Shown: positions 37,148-45,839 of the stretch, piece after piece
Layout: each line of letters opens with the position of its first letter
How positions within the stretch are numbered: position 1 is the first letter of the stretch
Assembly: GCF_002251435.1 (NCBI RefSeq)
Contig: NZ_NPJI01000096.1
Coordinates: 20,664 to 84,663 of the forward strand
Source: Prevotella sp. P2-180
GTDB taxonomy: Bacteria > Bacteroidota > Bacteroidia > Bacteroidales > Bacteroidaceae
Reading direction: 5' to 3'
DNA: 64,000 bases
Notes under the pieces: generated by a model
The model's database searches: none
What the model saw: only the letters and a program-made list of their open reading frames with translations
What the model was told of the DNA's origin: nothing
Program-made: the position numbers and the translations under genes

Positions 37148-37861
37148 ATGGCTAATTGTATTACCAAGCATATCCCTAACACTCTCACCTCTGGAAATCT
37201 TGTCTGTGGTTGCATAGCCACTACATTTGCTTTGGGAGGTTGCTACGAGAAGGCTCTGCTCTTCATTATTCTTGGTGCAGTGTTTGATTTCTTCGATGGA
37301 ATGAGCGCTCGCTTGCTGAAAGTCTCATCGCCTATAGGAAAAGAGCTTGATTCTCTTGCTGACGATGTGACATTCGGCGTGGCTCCTTCTGCCATGATAT
37401 TCTCTGTGCTGTATACTCACGATTATCCAGAGTTTATGCTGCCGGTAAGTTCGTTGATACCTTATTTGGCTTTTGTGATGGCTGCTTTTTCTGCATTACG
37501 CCTTGCAAAGTTTAATCTCGACGAGCGTCAGTCGTCGTCATTCATTGGCGTTCCAACGCCTGCCAATGCTCTCTTCTGGGCATCGCTGATTGTTGGTTGT
37601 CCTAATCTGTTGGCGTCATCGCCATATATGGCTTTGGTCATTGTTGCCCTCGTGTTTATAACCAGTTGGCTACTGATAGCCGAAATACCTCTTTTCGCTT
37701 TGAAATTCAAGCAGTGGGGATGGAAAGACAACGAGGTGAAGTATGTATTTCTTATTTCTTCTGTGCCTCTATTAATCATCTTTGGTGTTACTGGCATTGC
37801 GGTCGTAATAGGCTGGTATGTGATACTATCTGTTATTTCCAATCAATACAAACTATCTTAA
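37148..37861 (+). CDS. pssA: CDP-diacylglycerol-serine O-phosphatidyltransferase
   Basis: A 237-residue membrane enzyme with about eight helices. The CDP-alcohol phosphatidyltransferase motif is complete at about 46-71 (DFFDGMSARLL...GKELDSLAD: D-x2-DG-x2-AR-x8-G-x3-D-x3-D). It makes phosphatidylserine, the substrate of the decarboxylase encoded just upstream. The start at 37148 (MANCITKHIPN) is chosen; a start at 37073 would overlap psd by 56 bases. Confidence 0.95.
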   Translation: MANCITKHIPNTLTSGNLVCGCIATTFALGGCYEKALLFIILGAVFDFFDGMSARLLKVSSPIGKELDSLADDVTFGVAPSAMIFSVLYTHDYPEFMLPVSSLIPYLAFVMAAFSALRLAKFNLDERQSSSFIGVPTPANALFWASLIVGCPNLLASSPYMALVIVALVFITSWLLIAEIPLFALKFKQWGWKDNEVKYVFLISSVPLLIIFGVTGIAVVIGWYVILSVISNQYKLS

Positions 37862-37865
37862 TCTC

Positions 37866-38240
37866 ATGATACTCAAAGGTTTGATTCTCTTTGTTTTGAT
37901 TATTCTGATATTTGTCAGCATCGTTGTATTACTTGCTTTCAACTTTATATTGAAAATAATGAAACGCATGAGAGGTGTTGCAAATGGTGAAATAGACGAA
38001 GAGGAAGAATACGAACGGCAGACTGCCAGACGTCAACAGCGTCAGTATGTATTCCGTGGAGGCAGTCATAGAAAGGCTGCTTCAGGACATCAAGCCCCTA
38101 ACGCCCAAGGACATACGGAAAGGCGACAGTCGTCGACCACCGAAGGTGAGGTGATTATCGACAACCGCCGCCCACAAGAACGCTCTCGCAAGATTATCTC
38201 CGAAGAGGAGGGTGAATATGTTGAATTCACCGAGGAATAA
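37866..38240 (+). CDS. DUF4834 family membrane protein
   Basis: A 124-residue protein with one N-terminal membrane helix (about 4-31) and a long charged, Gln/Arg-rich tail that looks disordered ('ERQTARRQQRQYVFRGG'), ending in an acidic 'EEGEYVEFTEE'. I recognise it as the DUF4834 type found in Bacteroidota; the function is not known. It begins 4 bp after pssA, so it belongs to that operon, and is convergent with pyrH. Confidence 0.8.
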   Translation: MILKGLILFVLIILIFVSIVVLLAFNFILKIMKRMRGVANGEIDEEEEYERQTARRQQRQYVFRGGSHRKAASGHQAPNAQGHTERRQSSTTEGEVIIDNRRPQERSRKIISEEEGEYVEFTEE

Positions 38241-38251
38241 TAGTCCTGGAG

Positions 38252-38962
38252 TTAATTATGAACCAATGTTCCTATTGGTTCGCCGTCCATCACTTTCTTA
38301 AGATTTCCCACCACGTCCATATTAAACACATATATGGGTAGGTTGTTTTCCTTGCACATGGTAGTGGCGGTAAGGTCCATAACCTTCAGTCCGCGAGTGT
38401 AAATCTCGTCGTATGTTATGTCGCTGAACTTTGTGGCAGTAGGGTCTTTCTCCGGATCGGCAGTATATATGCCATCCACCCTGGTACCCTTAAGCATCAC
38501 GTCTGCCTCAATCTCTATACCTCTTAGCGACGACCCGGTATCGGTGGTGAAATATGGGCTTCCTGTTCCTGCGGAGAAGATACAGACATATCCTGCCTCC
38601 ATTGCTTCAATGGCTTTCCATTTTGTATAGAACTCGCCGATGGGCTCCATACGTATGGCAGTCAGCACCTTGGTCTTTACGCCAATAGCTCCCAATGCTG
38701 AGCTCAGGGCCAACGAGTTGATGACTGTAGCGCACATTCCCATCTGGTCTCCTTTCACACGGTCAAAACCTTTCTGTGAACCGCTAAGTCCCCGGAAGAT
38801 GTTACCTCCACCAATTACGATACCTATCTGAACACCCATCTCGCTCACTTCCTTTATTTGTCGAGCGTAGTCGGCAAGACGTTCAGGATCTATGCCGAAA
38901 TTCTGTTTGCCCATGAGACTCTCGCCACTGAGCTTCAAAAGTATTCTCTTGTATTGTGCCAT
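38252..38962 (-). CDS. pyrH: Uridylate kinase
   Basis: A 236-residue amino acid kinase family enzyme that phosphorylates UMP to UDP. Signature parts are 'LLKLSGESLMG', 'VIGGGNIFRGL', 'GTGSPYFTTDTGSSLRGIE' in part, and 'KGTRVDGIYTADPEKDP'. The start at 38962 (MAQYKRIL) is the usual one; the longer frame would run into birA. It is the last gene of a four-gene - strand operon. Confidence 0.97.
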   Translation of the reverse strand: MAQYKRILLKLSGESLMGKQNFGIDPERLADYARQIKEVSEMGVQIGIVIGGGNIFRGLSGSQKGFDRVKGDQMGMCATVINSLALSSALGAIGVKTKVLTAIRMEPIGEFYTKWKAIEAMEAGYVCIFSAGTGSPYFTTDTGSSLRGIEIEADVMLKGTRVDGIYTADPEKDPTATKFSDITYDEIYTRGLKVMDLTATTMCKENNLPIYVFNMDVVGNLKKVMDGEPIGTLVHN

Positions 38963-38987
38963 ATTGTTTTGGTATAATAGTCTGTTG

Positions 38988-39728
38988 TCATGGCAGCACA
39001 AAGGCCACCTCCTTAAATGCATATTCGCTCACAAGTCCATCCCTTCGCTTCAACAGCAGATGTCCATTGTCAAGTATGTCGGAATATTCTGCCTCAAACC
39101 TTCCGTTGGCATCCTCATAAAGGTGATAACCCTTGTTTCGGTAAAGATGCTGCTTATATTCCTTGTCTACCATCTCATAGTCTCGCTTGTTTATTCTTTC
39201 CAACAATACTGTAAGATGTTCTGTCACTGTCTCGAGAAGTGCCATACGGCTTACTTCATGGCCCACTATCGTTGAAAGCGATATCGGGTTCGGTACATTG
39301 CCTTGAAAGTGTGTCTGGTTGACATTGATGCCTGTGCCGAGGATGCAGCTTCTTACACCATGACTCGACACGGAGCATTCAGACAGTGTCCCGCTAATCT
39401 TGTAGTCTTTCCAATAAATGTCATTTGGCCATTTTATTGAAAATCCGTCAGAATAACCGGAAAGGGCATAATAAACGGCAAGGGCACCTGCCTCAAGCAT
39501 CAGGTACTGCCTGTTGACTGGCAAGTCTACGGGATATGATTTTACACTAAACGTGAGATTCAATCCCTTAGCGCTCTCCCACCTGTTGCCTCCCTGGCCA
39601 CGCCCAGCCGTCTGGTATTCGGCATGGGCGATGGTCATAAGGCTGCCTTCCTTTCCGCTATAAGCATGAAGGAAGCTGTTTGTTGACTCTACCTCGTCAA
39701 GGTGGATATATGATATTCCTTCTGTCAT
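38988..39728 (-). CDS. birA: Biotin-[acetyl-CoA-carboxylase] ligase
   Basis: A 246-residue class I biotin protein ligase without the N-terminal DNA-binding domain. The biotinyl-AMP loop is 'TAGRGQGGNRW' and the lysine motif 'FSIKWPNDIYWKDYKISG' is present in part. It attaches biotin to carboxylase carrier proteins. It lies 15 bp after a small gene and 25 bp before pyrH. The lack of an HTH means it cannot act as a repressor. Confidence 0.95.
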   Translation of the reverse strand: MTEGISYIHLDEVESTNSFLHAYSGKEGSLMTIAHAEYQTAGRGQGGNRWESAKGLNLTFSVKSYPVDLPVNRQYLMLEAGALAVYYALSGYSDGFSIKWPNDIYWKDYKISGTLSECSVSSHGVRSCILGTGINVNQTHFQGNVPNPISLSTIVGHEVSRMALLETVTEHLTVLLERINKRDYEMVDKEYKQHLYRNKGYHLYEDANGRFEAEYSDILDNGHLLLKRRDGLVSEYAFKEVAFVLP

Positions 39729-39743
39729 AGTTGGCGCTATGGC

Positions 39744-39932
39744 TTATTTATGTCTGTTGGCACGTTGTTCGCGGTATTTCGCCTTTTGTTTAGCCGACCC
39801 GCTGCCATGTGCTCCAGTGATATACTTCTTTTTCTTTGCCTTCGTCTTCACTTTTCCGGCATTGGGATCACCTTTTGGAGCACCTTTGAACACCAGTCCT
39901 CCACCAGCGATTATTTCGTCAATGTCGCTCAT
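39744..39932 (-). CDS. Small basic conserved protein of unknown function
   Basis: A 62-residue, lysine-rich protein (MSDIDEIIAGGGLVFKG...). A short acidic N-terminus is followed by a strongly basic tail with GSGS and KAKYREQR, which suggests nucleic acid or ribosome binding; that is inference. The start at 39932 is preferred because the longer frame to 40004 overlaps the upstream coding region. It sits 14 bp after the AICAR transformylase and 15 bp before birA, in one operon. Confidence 0.65.
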   Translation of the reverse strand: MSDIDEIIAGGGLVFKGAPKGDPNAGKVKTKAKKKKYITGAHGSGSAKQKAKYREQRANRHK

Positions 39933-39946
39933 AACTTTCCTCTTTA

Positions 39947-41128
39947 TCAATGATGGAACAGTCTCACACCGGTGAATGCCATCGCTATACCATACTTGTC
40001 GCAAGTCTCAATAACATTGTCGTCACGTACTGAGCCGCCTGCCTGTGCTATATACTCTACTCCACTCTTGTGTGCACGTTCTATATTGTCACCGAACGGG
40101 AAGAAAGCGTCGCTGCCGAGTGCCACCTTGGTGTTCTTTGCTATCCATTCCTTCTTTTCTTCCATGGTAAGCACCTCTGGCTTTTCCTTAAAGAACATCT
40201 GCCATGTACCTTCACGCAACACGTCGTCGTAATCTTCACTGATGTATACGTCGATAGTGTTGTCACGGTCTGCGCGACGTATCTTGTCGATGAAAGGAAG
40301 GTTCATTACTTTCGGATGCTGGCGAAGCCACCAGATGTCGGCCTTGTTTCCTGCAAGGCGTGTGCAGTGTATGCGGCTCTGCTGTCCTGCGCCAATGCCT
40401 ATCGCCTGTCCGTCTTTCACGTAGCACACTGAGTTGCTCTGTGTGTATTTCAGAGTGATGAGGGCAATGATCAGGTCACGCCTTGCCTCTTCGGTAAAGG
40501 TCTTGTTGGCGGTTGGAATATTCTCAAACAGTGCCGGGTCGTCAAGTTTCACCTCGTTACGTCCTTGCTCGAAGGTAATGCCAAACACTTGCTTGCGCTC
40601 AATGGGCTTCGGAACATAGTTCGGGTCAATCTTTATGACGTTATAAGTACCCTTTCGTTTCTCCTTTAGTATCTGAAGAGCCTCTGGCGTATAGTCTGGA
40701 GCTATCACGCCGTCGCTCACTTCACGCTTGATAAGCAGTGCCGTAGCCTCATCGCAAGTGTCGCTTAAGGCAACGAAATCACCGTAGCTGCTCATGCGGT
40801 CGGCACCACGTGCACGGGCATAAGCACATGCTATAGGCGATAGTTCCACTGTCAGGTCGTCAACGAAATAAACTTTCTTCAGGGTATCACTTAGTGGAAG
40901 TCCTACAGCAGCTCCTGCAGGCGACACATGCTTGAACGATGCTGCCGATGGCAGGCCTGTGGCGGCTTTCAGTTCTTTCACCAACTGCCAGCTATTGAAA
41001 GCGTCGAGGAAGTTGATGTAGCCTGGGCGACCGTTCAACACATCGATTGGCAACTCACCCTCAGTCATAAAAATGCGTGAAGGCTTCTGATTCGGATTGC
41101 ATCCGTACTTCAATGCTAATTCTTTCAT
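39947..41128 (-). CDS. purH: Phosphoribosylaminoimidazolecarboxamide formyltransferase, stand-alone
   Basis: A 393-residue AICAR transformylase. It begins directly with 'LALKYGCNPNQKPSRIF', the start of the transformylase half of PurH, and includes 'SFKHVSPAGAAVG', 'CDEATALLIKREVSDGVIAPD' in part, and the C-terminal 'DAFFPFGDNIERAHKSGV'. The IMP cyclohydrolase half is absent here and is encoded separately at 59462-60058. It uses 10-formyl-tetrahydrofolate in the ninth step of purine synthesis. It is the first gene of the operon with the small basic protein, birA and pyrH. Confidence 0.93.
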   Translation of the reverse strand: MKELALKYGCNPNQKPSRIFMTEGELPIDVLNGRPGYINFLDAFNSWQLVKELKAATGLPSAASFKHVSPAGAAVGLPLSDTLKKVYFVDDLTVELSPIACAYARARGADRMSSYGDFVALSDTCDEATALLIKREVSDGVIAPDYTPEALQILKEKRKGTYNVIKIDPNYVPKPIERKQVFGITFEQGRNEVKLDDPALFENIPTANKTFTEEARRDLIIALITLKYTQSNSVCYVKDGQAIGIGAGQQSRIHCTRLAGNKADIWWLRQHPKVMNLPFIDKIRRADRDNTIDVYISEDYDDVLREGTWQMFFKEKPEVLTMEEKKEWIAKNTKVALGSDAFFPFGDNIERAHKSGVEYIAQAGGSVRDDNVIETCDKYGIAMAFTGVRLFHH

Positions 41129-41164
41129 CCTTATAAAAAATAGTATTTATCGTATTTTATGGCG

Positions 41165-41172
41165 CAAAGTTA
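41165..41172 (-). promoter_or_regulatory. Putative -7 element (TAACTTTG) of the AICAR transformylase operon
   Basis: The octamer on the - strand fits TAnnTTTG and lies about 36 bp before the start codon. A TTTG at 41185 is too close to serve as -33. Confidence 0.55.
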
Positions 41173-41273
41173 CTACTTTTTTTGCAAATATCATATCTCT
41201 TACTCACATTTTTTCTTTTTAATACGTTTCTTAATGCCAAAAATGCCTATTTGCAACTTTTAACTGATATAGG

Positions 41274-41304
41274 TTGCACATATATCCTTTTTTTACTACC
41301 TTTG
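41274..41304 (+). promoter_or_regulatory. Promoter of the SDR gene
   Basis: TTG at 41274-41276 and TACCTTTG at 41297-41304 are 20 bp apart. The leader to the start codon is about 90 bases and AT-rich. Confidence 0.7.
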
Positions 41305-41399
41305 CAACAAATTATTAATTCATAGTTCATATACTTGGATTCTATAATAGATAACATCGGAAAAACATTATACATCTTTTATTATATAATTAGTTAACA

Positions 41400-42155
41400 A
41401 TGAAAAAATCCGTACTTATTACAGGAGCCACAAGCGGTATCGGGGAAGCATGTGCCAGACGATTTGCCAAGGAGGGTTACAAACTTATCCTTACGGCTCG
41501 AAGGACAGAAAGGTTGGAGAGTATTAAAGCAGAACTGGAAGCTGAAGGGGCTGAAGTGAAAACTCTCGTTTTCGACGTGCGTGACGCACAAGCTGCAAAA
41601 AATGCCATCGAAAGCCTTGACGGGGAATGGAGCGTGATTGATGTCCTCGTCAACAATGCTGGTCTTGCCCTCGGCCTTGAGAAAGAATACGAAGGCGATG
41701 CCGACGACTGGAACACCATGATTGACACAAACATCAAGGGTCTCCTGACAATGACAAGACTTATCGTTCCTGCTATGGTGGCACGCAACGAAGGTCATGT
41801 GATTAACATTGGCAGTGTGGCTGGAGACGCTGCATACGCAGGAGGCAATGTTTACTGTGCCACAAAGGCTGCCGTAAAAACCATTACCGACGGACTGCGC
41901 ATCGATGTGGCTGAAACAGCTGTGAGAGTAACAAACATTAAGCCTGGACTGGTGGAAACTAACTTCAGCAACGTCAGATTCCATGGCGACGACAAACGCG
42001 CCGAAAAGGTATACCAAGGCATTACTCCTCTCACTGGCGATGACATTGCCGACGTAGTAGTATATGCTGCTTCTGCTCCAAAACATGTGCAGATAGCTGA
42101 AGTCCTAGTTCTCGCAACTCATCAAGCTAACGGGTCGGTAATATACAGGAAATAA
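41400..42155 (+). CDS. SDR family NAD(P)-dependent oxidoreductase (YdfG-like)
   Basis: A 251-residue short-chain dehydrogenase. The cofactor motif TGATSGIGEA is at residues 8-17, NNAG at 85-88, and the catalytic Ser139 and Tyr152/Lys156 ('VYCATKAAV') are all present. The sequence is closest in style to YdfG, which acts on 3-hydroxy acids such as serine; the substrate remains uncertain. It is followed 29 bp later by a tricorn-type protease, which may share the transcript. Confidence 0.92.
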   Translation: MKKSVLITGATSGIGEACARRFAKEGYKLILTARRTERLESIKAELEAEGAEVKTLVFDVRDAQAAKNAIESLDGEWSVIDVLVNNAGLALGLEKEYEGDADDWNTMIDTNIKGLLTMTRLIVPAMVARNEGHVINIGSVAGDAAYAGGNVYCATKAAVKTITDGLRIDVAETAVRVTNIKPGLVETNFSNVRFHGDDKRAEKVYQGITPLTGDDIADVVVYAASAPKHVQIAEVLVLATHQANGSVIYRK

Positions 42156-42184
42156 TTATAAATATCTAAAATCCAGAGATTTAT

Positions 42185-45100
42185 ATGAAAAGGAAAACTA
42201 TTATTTCACTGCTTATCATGGCAGCCACCACATCGGCAGCCCAGCAGAATCCGCTATGGATGCGCTATCCCGCCATTTCACCCGACGGAAGGACTATAGC
42301 CTTCTCCTACAAAGGCGACATCTTCACCGTTGACGCTAATGGCGGACAAGCTCACCAAGTGACTACCAATCCGGCTCATGACTATATGCCAATATGGAGC
42401 CCCGACGGGAAAAACATCGCATTCGCATCTAACCGCGAGGGTAGTATGGACATTTATATCGTTAACGCGCTTGGTGGCGAACCTAAACGACTCACTACCA
42501 ACAGCGGCAACGAACTGCCTATAACCTTCAGCGACAATAACCATGTCCTCTTCCGTTCGGCTGTAATGCCGTCGGCTGAGTCTATCATCTTCAGCGGCTC
42601 ATTCCAACAGGTTTATGAGGTCGATACTGAAGGGCGACGACCTGTCATGTTCTCCACACTGCCAATGGAAGATATCTCTATAAACTCCAACGGCGACATT
42701 CTCTACCACGACAACAAAGGATATGAGGATCCATGGCGCAAGCACCATACTTCACCCATAACACGCGACATCTGGCTAAAACGTGGAGATACATTCAAGA
42801 AACTGACTTCCTTCAATGGTGAAGACCGCACACCGGTATGGAATGCCGACGGACAGTCTTTCTGCTACCTCAGCGAACAAGACGGCACCTTTAATGTCTA
42901 CTCGCGTGGCATCGACAGCAACACACCTCAACAGCTTACCCATTTCAAAGGCAATCCAGTACGTTTCCTCAGTTCCTCTAACGACGGAAAACTATGCTTT
43001 GGATACGACGGAGAAATTTACACCCTCGACAGAAAGGGAACACAGCCTAAGAAGGTGGAAATAAATGTCGTGGCAGACCGTAACGACAGCGAACTGAAAC
43101 GACAGGTAGTGTCATGGGGTGCCACAGAGGTAAGCGTTTCGCCAAACGGAAAGGAGATAGCCTTCGTAATGCACGGCGACGTCTACGTGACTTCTGTTGA
43201 ATACCAGACTACAAAACAGATTACCGATACTCCGGAACAAGAACGCGATATCGACTTCGCACCTGACGGCAGAAGCATCGTATACGCATCTGAACGCGAC
43301 GGCGTATGGCAAATATATTTGGCAGAACTTCAAAACAAAGACGACGGACTTTTTTGTTATAGCAACGACATCAAGGAGACACGCCTCACCGACAATAATA
43401 TCACATCACAACAACCGCAGTTCTCGCCCGACGGAAAGAAAATAGCATATTACGAAGACCGTGGGACGCTGAAGGTGATGGATATAAAAAGTAAAAAGAC
43501 TCATACCGTACTCAACCGTAGCTTTGTCTATTCTTACCAAGACGGCGACATCGGCTTCACATGGAGCCCGGACAGCCGATGGCTTCTTGCGTCATACATA
43601 GGCATTGGTGGATGGAACAATGCTGACATTGCCCTCGTTAGCGCTAACGACGACGGCAAGGTGTTTAACCTCACCAATAGCGGTTACAACGAAGGCAACC
43701 CTAAATGGGTGCTCGGTGGAAAGGCTATGCTGTTCAGTAGCGACCGTGCAGGATTCCGCAGCCATGGCAGCTGGGGAGCTGAAGACGACGTCTACCTTAT
43801 GTTCTTCGACCTTGACGCCTACGAACGCTTCCGCATGAGCAAAGAGGAACTTGACCGCGACGACAAGGCTCGACAGGAAGAGAAAAAGAAAAAAGAGGAA
43901 GAGGAAAAAGCTAAACAACAAGCCGAGAAAGACCAAAAGAACGGTAAGGACAAGGATGGGGCTAAGGTTGAAGTGAAAAAGGTGGAAGCTATCGAACTCG
44001 ACACTGTCAACTGCCGCGACCGTATCATAAGACTTACACGCAACTCGGCTCGCCTCGGCGACATGCTGCTCTCTCCTGATGGCAACACTCTGTATTATCA
44101 GGCTCGGTATGAGGATGGATACGACCTCTGGAAGGTTGACTTGAAGAAATGGACCACAAGCAAACTCATGAAAGGTCTCGGAGGAAGAATGGTTGCCGAC
44201 AAGGACGTAAAGAATGTTTTTGTTTGCCAAAACAACATCCGAAAGGTTGACCTGATGTCTGGCTCGCAAAAGAGCGTGGACTTTGAGGCTTGGTTTAACT
44301 TCAAGCCTTATGAGGAAAGGCAGTATCTCTTCGAACACGCATGGCGACAGGTGAAAGACAAGTTCTATGACTCCAGCATTCATGGCGTGGACTGGGAAGG
44401 ATACCGTAAGACTTACGAGCGTTTCCTGCCTTACATCAACAACAACTATGATTTCAGCGAGATGCTGAGCGAGATGCTCGGAGAACTTAACGCCTCACAC
44501 ACTGGTGCAAGATTCTATGCCAACGGTCCGTCACTAAAGACGGCGTCGCTCGGTCTCTTCTTCGATGAGACATACAATGGCGACGGCTTGAAGGTTAAAG
44601 AGGTAATAAAACGCGGACCGTTTGCCGTAAAGAACACTGGCATTGCCGCTGGCTCTATCATAACCGCTATCGACGGATGCGAGATAAAAGCTGGCGATGA
44701 CTACAACCACCTTCTGGATGGAAAGGCTGGCAAGGCTGTACGTGTCGAGTTTGTAAAATCAAAGGGGAAAGACAAAGAGACGGTAACCGTAAAACCTATT
44801 GACCAAAGTGTCTTGAATGAACTGCTCTACAAACGATGGGTTGACCGCAACCGCCATTTCGTCGACAGCATCTCTGGCGGACGTATAGCATACGTACACG
44901 TGAAAGCGATGAACAGCGAAAGTTTCCGCACAGTATATGAAGAACTGCTCAGCGACCGCAACCGCAACCGCGACGCTGTGGTTGTTGACGAACGTCACAA
45001 TGGCGGCGGATGGCTTCACGACGACCTCTGTACCCTACTCTCTGGCAAGGAATATCAGAATTTCGTACCACGCGGACAATATATCGGCCGCGACCCGTTC

Positions 45101-45430
45101 AACAAATGGACAAAGCCTTCTTGCGTGCTTATCTGCGAAGATGACTACAGCAACGGGCATGGCTTCCCGATGGTTTACAAAGAACTGAATATTGGTAAGC
45201 TGATAGGCACTCCCGTTGCCGGTACAATGACTGCCGTATGGTGGGAGCGTCTGATGGACTCGTCTCTTGTATTCGGCATTCCTCAGGTAGGCTGTCGCGA
45301 CATGAGGGGTGTCTATGGCGAAAATACCACCCTCAACCCCGACATAGAGGTTTACAACACTCCCGAAGACGTAATCAATGGTTACGACCGACAGTTGGAA
45401 AGGGCTGTAAGAGAAATGATGAAGAAATGA
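42185..45430 (+). CDS. Tricorn-type S41 peptidase with beta-propeller, PDZ and protease domains
   Basis: A 1081-residue secreted protein; signal peptide to about residue 19. PD40/WD40-like blades fill the first half ('PAISPDGRTIAFSYKGDIF', 'WSPDGKNIAFASNREG', 'FSPDGKKIAYYED'). A highly charged K/E insert lies near 555-595. A tricorn C1-like region ('WRQVKDKFYD.SIHGVDWEGYRKTYE'), a PDZ domain (about 790-860) and an S41 core ('DERHNGGGW', 'CEDDYSNGHGFP' with the likely nucleophile Ser) follow. Family members degrade peptides, here probably in the periplasm. A strong terminator follows. Confidence 0.92.
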   Translation: MKRKTIISLLIMAATTSAAQQNPLWMRYPAISPDGRTIAFSYKGDIFTVDANGGQAHQVTTNPAHDYMPIWSPDGKNIAFASNREGSMDIYIVNALGGEPKRLTTNSGNELPITFSDNNHVLFRSAVMPSAESIIFSGSFQQVYEVDTEGRRPVMFSTLPMEDISINSNGDILYHDNKGYEDPWRKHHTSPITRDIWLKRGDTFKKLTSFNGEDRTPVWNADGQSFCYLSEQDGTFNVYSRGIDSNTPQQLTHFKGNPVRFLSSSNDGKLCFGYDGEIYTLDRKGTQPKKVEINVVADRNDSELKRQVVSWGATEVSVSPNGKEIAFVMHGDVYVTSVEYQTTKQITDTPEQERDIDFAPDGRSIVYASERDGVWQIYLAELQNKDDGLFCYSNDIKETRLTDNNITSQQPQFSPDGKKIAYYEDRGTLKVMDIKSKKTHTVLNRSFVYSYQDGDIGFTWSPDSRWLLASYIGIGGWNNADIALVSANDDGKVFNLTNSGYNEGNPKWVLGGKAMLFSSDRAGFRSHGSWGAEDDVYLMFFDLDAYERFRMSKEELDRDDKARQEEKKKKEEEEKAKQQAEKDQKNGKDKDGAKVEVKKVEAIELDTVNCRDRIIRLTRNSARLGDMLLSPDGNTLYYQARYEDGYDLWKVDLKKWTTSKLMKGLGGRMVADKDVKNVFVCQNNIRKVDLMSGSQKSVDFEAWFNFKPYEERQYLFEHAWRQVKDKFYDSSIHGVDWEGYRKTYERFLPYINNNYDFSEMLSEMLGELNASHTGARFYANGPSLKTASLGLFFDETYNGDGLKVKEVIKRGPFAVKNTGIAAGSIITAIDGCEIKAGDDYNHLLDGKAGKAVRVEFVKSKGKDKETVTVKPIDQSVLNELLYKRWVDRNRHFVDSISGGRIAYVHVKAMNSESFRTVYEELLSDRNRNRDAVVVDERHNGGGWLHDDLCTLLSGKEYQNFVPRGQYIGRDPFNKWTKPSCVLICEDDYSNGHGFPMVYKELNIGKLIGTPVAGTMTAVWWERLMDSSLVFGIPQVGCRDMRGVYGENTTLNPDIEVYNTPEDVINGYDRQLERAVREMMKK

Positions 45431-45436
45431 TAACAA

Positions 45437-45468
45437 AAAAAGAATGGGGCTCGACGCCCCATTCTTTT
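45437..45468. terminator. Bidirectional terminator between the tricorn-type protease and the lone receiver
   Basis: Stem agaatggggc/gccccattct with loop tcgac, flanked by A7 on one side and T5 on the other, so it can work on both strands. Confidence 0.92.
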
Positions 45469-45818
45469 TATATATACTTGGCCAATGTCTCAAGACACAC
45501 ATCGGAGTTCACTGGCTTCGACAAGAAGTCGTTGCATCCTGCCTCAAAAGCCATTTCGCGGTCGCTGCTGAAAGCGTTGGCTGTAAGGGCAATGATTGGA
45601 AGGTTCGGATACTTCGGCTTCAGTATCCTTGTAGCTTCCAGACCATCCATCTCTGGCATCTTGATGTCCATCAGCACAAGATCAATGCCACCTTGCTCCA
45701 CTTTCTCTATGGCATCACGGCCGTTAATGGCACGTACAATCTCATAATGTTTCTTCAACAGATAGCACATCAATATGTAGTTGCTATCATTGTCTTCTGC
45801 AATAAGAATCTTTTTCAT
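45468..45818 (-). CDS. Stand-alone response regulator receiver
   Basis: A 116-residue protein that is only a receiver domain. The acidic pocket (Glu8, Asp9), phospho-acceptor Asp51 ('LVLMDIKMPEMDG'), Thr79 and Lys101 ('FLSKPVNSD') are intact, so it should be phosphorylated. There is no output domain and no kinase nearby. The 'PEMDGLEATRIL' style resembles receivers paired with hybrid kinases. It is followed on the same strand upstream by a sugar symporter 21 bp away and may share its transcript. Its output is unknown. Confidence 0.9.
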   Translation of the reverse strand: MKKILIAEDNDSNYILMCYLLKKHYEIVRAINGRDAIEKVEQGGIDLVLMDIKMPEMDGLEATRILKPKYPNLPIIALTANAFSSDREMAFEAGCNDFLSKPVNSDVCLETLAKYI

Positions 45819-45839
45819 AATGATTATGTTTTTTGTTTT

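Noticed and set aside
43592..44383. 263-codon open frame on the - strand inside the tricorn-type protease gene
   Set aside because: The + strand frame has clear propeller and protease motifs; the antisense frame has no recognisable domain and no start signal, and arises from the codon pattern of the real gene.
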